A stretch of DNA of 64,000 bases from Strix aluco (taxonomy: Eukaryota; Chordata; Aves; Strigiformes; Strigidae): contig NC_133933.1 of NCBI RefSeq assembly GCF_031877795.1, forward strand, positions 28,569,029-28,633,028, written 5' to 3'. Of the stretch, positions 59,236 through 64,000 are shown piece after piece (the stretch's first letter is position 1; each line of letters begins with the position of its first letter). The notes below the pieces were generated by a model. The model had not been told where the DNA came from, did not search any database, and saw only the letters and a list, made by a program, of their open reading frames with translations. Made by a program: the position numbers and the translations under genes.

Positions 59236-62200
59236 TATTAAATTGTCTGGGTTTTGCAGAAATACAGTGCTTCTGGTGCATTTAATGTCACTGGTTTTTA
59301 TACAGTTTGCAGATAAGTTGTCCTTATTTTGCAAGACGTTGAGAATATCCTTATAATCCACTTGTAAATTTTTTTGGCACATAAAGCCTGGCTTAAATCT
59401 GCAGTGCTTTCAGTTATCAGTGCATCTCTCTGCATGTACATCTACATGTACTTTTTCCTACTGAAGGATCAGAAAAGCAGTTTATTTATTTGGTTACATG
59501 ATGAATTGCATTTTGTTACTGCTTGGACAAAGTAGCCAGAAGAAAGGCTTTGTCTTTGCTTGGCCTGCACAGTATTTTAATGGCAGCATTGCTGGAGACA
59601 ACAGACACTACTAAAATGAAAGAAACTTGCTTGACTTTCCCCTTGTTTTTTCCTTTGTGCAGTGATTGTCAGTGTTGCTGTGCCTCCTGTATTGAAATGT
59701 TGCTACAGAGAGATATTCTGGGTTTTCTTTTTTCTTTTTTTTTGTGACACTTGAGGTTGGCTTGAGTTGGTGGGACAGGAAGAGGACTGCTAGGCACAAG
59801 GCATTGCATGAGGTGCTTTAGTAATGGGGATTGTCTTCAGTATTTGCTTTTAGAGAATTGCTCTTCTTGCCTTCTCGTGTTGCTGTTAAGTGTTTTCAGC
59901 GCGTGGATTCTTCCATGCAGGCTCTGACATTCTGCCAGCCATGGGATCAGGCTCTCAGGTCCAAGCCAAGCATATAGGCTATTGCAGTTTTAGGATCAGC
60001 ACTCCCAGAGTTTTCAAGAAATCCATTGCCTGGTGCTACCAGCCCAGCAGCAGCATGAGACTTCAAATCTCTAGTCTGACACGCTGGAGAAATAGTTTTC
60101 GTTTACAAAAACTCTCATGTCAGTGCTTATTAGAGAATTTAGATGTTATGAACTTCCTTAGATCATCTCCAGTAGTGATGTCTTGCTTTGAACAGCCTGT
60201 CTGCTGGCCTCTCTGGTACAATAGTGGCAGCTATCTCAGAAGGAGGAGTCAGACAACTCTGAGATACCATCTGGACCAACTTGGGGATCAAAACAATTCT
60301 CTCTTAGGGAAGCACTGAAAGGAATTCCAAAATTGAAGGCTGCCACATCTTGCTAACCAGATGCTCTATGAGTGCTGAATACACTGACACCTGCCAGTAA
60401 TGGGGAAAACAATGAGATTTATGACTTGCTACTTTTTTGAAATGTGCTAAATTAAAATGACATCTACTTCACATAGGTAGCACCACTGAATTTATATTTA
60501 AAAAAAAAAAAAAGTCTCCATTGTAGTGACTGAAGAATAGAGCATGAAGAACATTACTGGAAAAGAGGGATTTCCAAATCATCTTGGAAATTCCATTCCC
60601 TTAATTATTTTTTTTTTTTACAGAGACAACTTGCAGCTTAGCTCATGTTTGTTAAAAGATTCAGAGTGGTTATGGCACTGCAGATCTCTCCTAATGATAT
60701 TAATCCTAGCCGTGATAACTAATGATATTAATCCTCTGATGCAAATTTTCCGCTACTGTGATCATTTATGCACAGTACTTTGGAAATGGGGAGAAAAAAT
60801 GTCAGCAGCTAGATGGTTGCTTGAGGAGCATGGAAGTTAAACACCTGATGTCTGATGAGTCACCCTCCAAGTATGTGTGATTGAATGATGGTTAACTGAT
60901 TGCTGCAGTTGATTAAGACCAAATGTATCTGAAATGTGAAACACTTTTTGAAGGTAAGAAGTGCACTGTAAACACCCAGTTTGCAGACCTTACTACAATA
61001 TAACTGTCTGCAAAAACCCCCACAATTGTCCTCAGGAATAGGTTTTTGCATTAAGTAAGCATTTGTTGTTGTCAAGCAAGTATTTCTAACATTTTTAACA
61101 CACTTTTAAAACGTTGTTCATTGTTTTCTAATGATAATGAGTCTCGATGAGAATTGCTACACCTGGTTGTCTTATGGTTGATTCCCTTTTAATGAAGTGA
61201 CTTGCCTGTTTGCACACTATCTTAACTTAAAAGTGTATCTGTGCTCTGACTGTAAGAGCAAAATGCAAATGTTGTACCAACATTTTTTTTATGGTCCACA
61301 TGTTCAGCAAGACAAAGAAAAGTTCGGTCTTCTGGCACGGACACCAAGCAGGTAAGATAGTAGCATAAAGCATAGTGAGATACGCTCTGTAATGTACGTG
61401 TGTTGGGAACACGCAGAGTAGGGATTGGAAAAATTTTGACCTATCTGATGCAATAGCTAAAGGCAGAGGTTGTTGTTCATCACAAAGTTTCATTTAGCTA
61501 TATCAGCTTTTAAGAGAGGACAGAATATCATCTAGTAAGCCTCAAACAACTGTTGTAAATAATGAATCATTTCAAAATGTGATTATGTTTGTAATCCTGC
61601 AGGATGCAAGCTGGGCCTGGACATTGACAAACAGGCCTGTTGGAGAGGCAGAATGCCATTTTGCCTCCTGCAGCTGTGTTATCACTGACCATTAGTTGTA
61701 CAAGCAGCTGGTTATTCAAGTGCTTAAATATAGATTGCGGAGCTTAATAGTAAATAGCTATTTAAATGATCGGTGTTTCTAGTACAATACTTAAGCCAAG
61801 ATTTACTGTTGCAAAAGATGTCTGAGCAAACAGTAATGATACTACAGATTAAAAAAAAAATCAATGCAAATAGTGAAATTTTGTGCTGGATTCACTAGCA
61901 GTAACTCGTTGCTGGAATGTGAAACAGTAGTCCAAAATTAGTTAAATTGTTTATAGATGGATTAGTGAAATGATGAAGCTGTTTGGAATGTGGGGTTTTG
62001 AAACAACTAATCCAGAGCAGTGCTTATGTTTTGGTAGTTTTGTAGATGCTTTTGTATCTTTGGAAGGAGTTATGTCCATTGTTTCTGGTATTGTACATAC
62101 TTAGTGCACAAGCTTTTAGTAAATTACCATTGTTAGACTTGCATCTTGTTAAACAAACATAGATTGAAACAGATTCCATGCTGTAAAAACAACCGCATGT

Positions 62201-64000
62201 GAGCCAACTTTTTTGTGCGTGTGGGTTATGTATCATTTCCCCTCAGGAGTTAACAACGTACCTTGAACTCCACTTTTTAATTTGATTGAAAGAGAGCGCC
62301 TTGCACACAGAAGAATAAAAACTCTTGGACTCTAATCTCTTAATCTCCATAAAATGCTTGAATGTTTGGCTTTGATAATATATATATGAAACAAATCTGG
62401 TGGTCCGTAACATTTCTGATGTTCATTCCCTTTTTTTGCAGCAAAAAGAAATCAAAGCAGACATAAAACAATGTGTGACAGATGGGTTGGTGTTGGTGAG
62501 AGTTAACCCTCAAGCATGAAGAAATTCTATAGCTCTAACTCTCCCTTCTAATATGCTAGTGGAAGTCATTTTGGTGGCCCAATGACGATTCCTTTGCTGA
62601 TGTGACATAGTTTTCCTGCCGTTGGGATCACCATGCAATTTGTGGACCTTTGTATTAGGCCTTTCGATGCTAGAGAAGAGACTATCCAGAAGTAATGTTA
62701 AGAAGTGGAAAGCTTTCGTGCTTGGAGGCAGATCTGAAAAATATGTGGAGTCCTCCTCATGCTTGGGATCAGGAATTGGTTGAGATTCAAAATCGGGTGA
62801 CTGAAATGGGAAGATGCACATAGCACTCCCAGCTCTAGCATAGCTTTTACAGTCAGAGAAATAGCTTTACAAAAATAACCTAGGCAAGGGAGAGAAAGAT
62901 CTTTCAACTCTGTTTCCTACATGTATTTCCAAAGGGAGATAGTTCTTGGGATCCTGCAGGATCCAAAATGGAACTTACTTCCCTCCTGCCCTCCTCCAGG
63001 GTAGCAGGAGAGAACTGAGCCCTGGTTTTGGCACATACTCATAGGTGAGGTGATCTCCAAACATGTTGTAACTACTCTGCTATAATTAGTCCTAGTGCAG
63101 GGAGGTTCAGCTTCTGGTTTTTAAGTCTCTAGGGATGGAAGAGTGTTTTTTTGTTGTTGGTTGAGGTTTTTTTAGTAGGTGCAGTGGTTTGATCTTTCCA
63201 TTGTAAATATCTCATACAACTAGCATGTCCTTGTTGTCTAAATGTAGGCAAAGTATGTATGTTTTAGAAGCACTTTTAGCTCTTAAAGTAGATAACTGCC
63301 CTTTGTATTGAACCACTTGCCACTGGTATTTTTCCAACCTCTGGGATCTTACACTGGGGTTAAAAAAAAATAAATAAAATGGCTTCGGAGGAGGATTGCC
63401 TGCCTGAAAAGTCTGCTCCAGAAATGCTTGTAGGACCTAATCAGAATGGGAAACAAAGAAAATACTGATGTTACATGATGTGTGGATTAGACTGGCAGGA
63501 AACTGGACCATGGTTAACTTCACTCGTGTGTACTGAAAACAAACGAACCCCACACCCACACTGTTGGTCTTAGTCTTTAAAGTTTTGTTGGCAAAGCTCT
63601 GCCTTTTAGGAGTCGGAAAACAAGTCATACCCACAATAGACACAGTTACGCTGGCAAAAAACTCAGTGTATTCTCTGCCAGTTGAATGAAATCCCTTGGC
63701 ATATGTGTTTTATTCCATTCAAGGAAGAGCCATGGCTACCTCTTCCCTGCCCCCCATCCCTTTTTCTCCAGCCCAGCAGAAACTGTGTCTCCACTAGTGG
63801 GATTCACAGAGATAACACTGACGGTGCAGTCCCTTTTAAGTGTTGGTAAGCCATTAGAAGAAGCTGCTGTCATCTCAGATCTTGATTTGTTTCAGTAGAT
63901 AAAGAGAAAAATGCTATCAGAGGAGATAGAGAGATCACTTGGGTGCAGAAATTGCATGCAAAGAGTAATGCAAGTCCTGTCAGAAGTGCCAAAGACTCTG

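Larger units (their letters stand above)
40968..64000 (+). other. PTPN14: Probable PTPN14 intron 1 (first 23 kb)
   Basis: 23 kb without a convincing exon on either strand. ORFs are at most about 142 codons (plus 59,890-60,318) and none resembles a known protein. It contains a decayed CR1 copy with a 51-bp tandem duplication (45,590-46,260), an old amniote repeat piece (49,190-49,275), possible regulatory blocks (55,060-55,340; 56,050-56,600), a CpG-richer patch (43,680-44,050), A20 (58,200-58,219) and an AT-rich simple stretch (59,070-59,235). A very long first intron is usual for PTPN14. Confidence 0.6.

Noticed and set aside
59890..60318. 142-codon plus-strand ORF in the probable PTPN14 intron
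   Set aside because: No recognisable domain and no clear splice sites or promoter. This length is not surprising once in 23 kb. It would be reconsidered if the frame is conserved in other birds.

Overview
The window is vertebrate nuclear DNA, almost certainly from a bird. It holds a recognisable 3' end of a CR1 LINE (about 22,865-23,440), a solo avian-type endogenous retrovirus LTR (10,975-11,961), compact GT-AG introns and two CpG-island promoters. The species cannot be told from the sequence alone.

Left part (1 to about 29,480, minus strand): the 5' half of CENPF, the giant coiled-coil kinetochore and nuclear-envelope protein centromere protein F. Eleven coding exons were traced by hand. 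The start codon is at 28,387-28,385, and the last exon runs off the left edge while still open. All splice sites are GT-AG and all codon phases join, giving about 1,494 residues. The N-terminus (MSWAVEEWKEGLSPR...) and the block RHQASSSVFSWQQEKTPS are diagnostic. The C-terminal half lies outside the window. A noncoding exon 1 and the promoter sit in a CpG island at about 29,080-30,030. That promoter has four CCAAT boxes and two CHR-type TTTGAA motifs, the layout expected of a G2/M-phase gene.

Middle (about 30,050-39,530): intergenic DNA with no gene I can support. It contains old repeat debris (CR1-like and MIR/CORE-SINE-like pieces), a 45-bp perfectly alternating pyrimidine-purine tract and AT microsatellites.

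Right part (about 39,540-64,000, plus strand): a second, larger CpG island (about 39,540-41,150) ending in a clean splice donor at 40,967/40,968, followed by 23 kb with no convincing exon. CENPF and PTPN14 are divergent neighbours in the vertebrate gene order I know, so this is best read as the PTPN14 promoter, its noncoding exon 1 and the start of a very long intron 1. That identity rests on synteny, not on coding sequence. The island contains a CATTCC direct repeat with a 3-bp spacer, a TEAD dimer-type site. This is notable because PTPN14 restrains YAP, the TEAD co-activator.

No CRISPR array, operon, rRNA or tRNA was seen. Nearly all short ORFs outside the CENPF exons look like chance or CpG-island ORFs. 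I found no wholly new biological system. The best leads are regulatory: the TEAD-type repeat, the CENPF CCAAT/CHR promoter, and possible enhancers in the PTPN14 intron.
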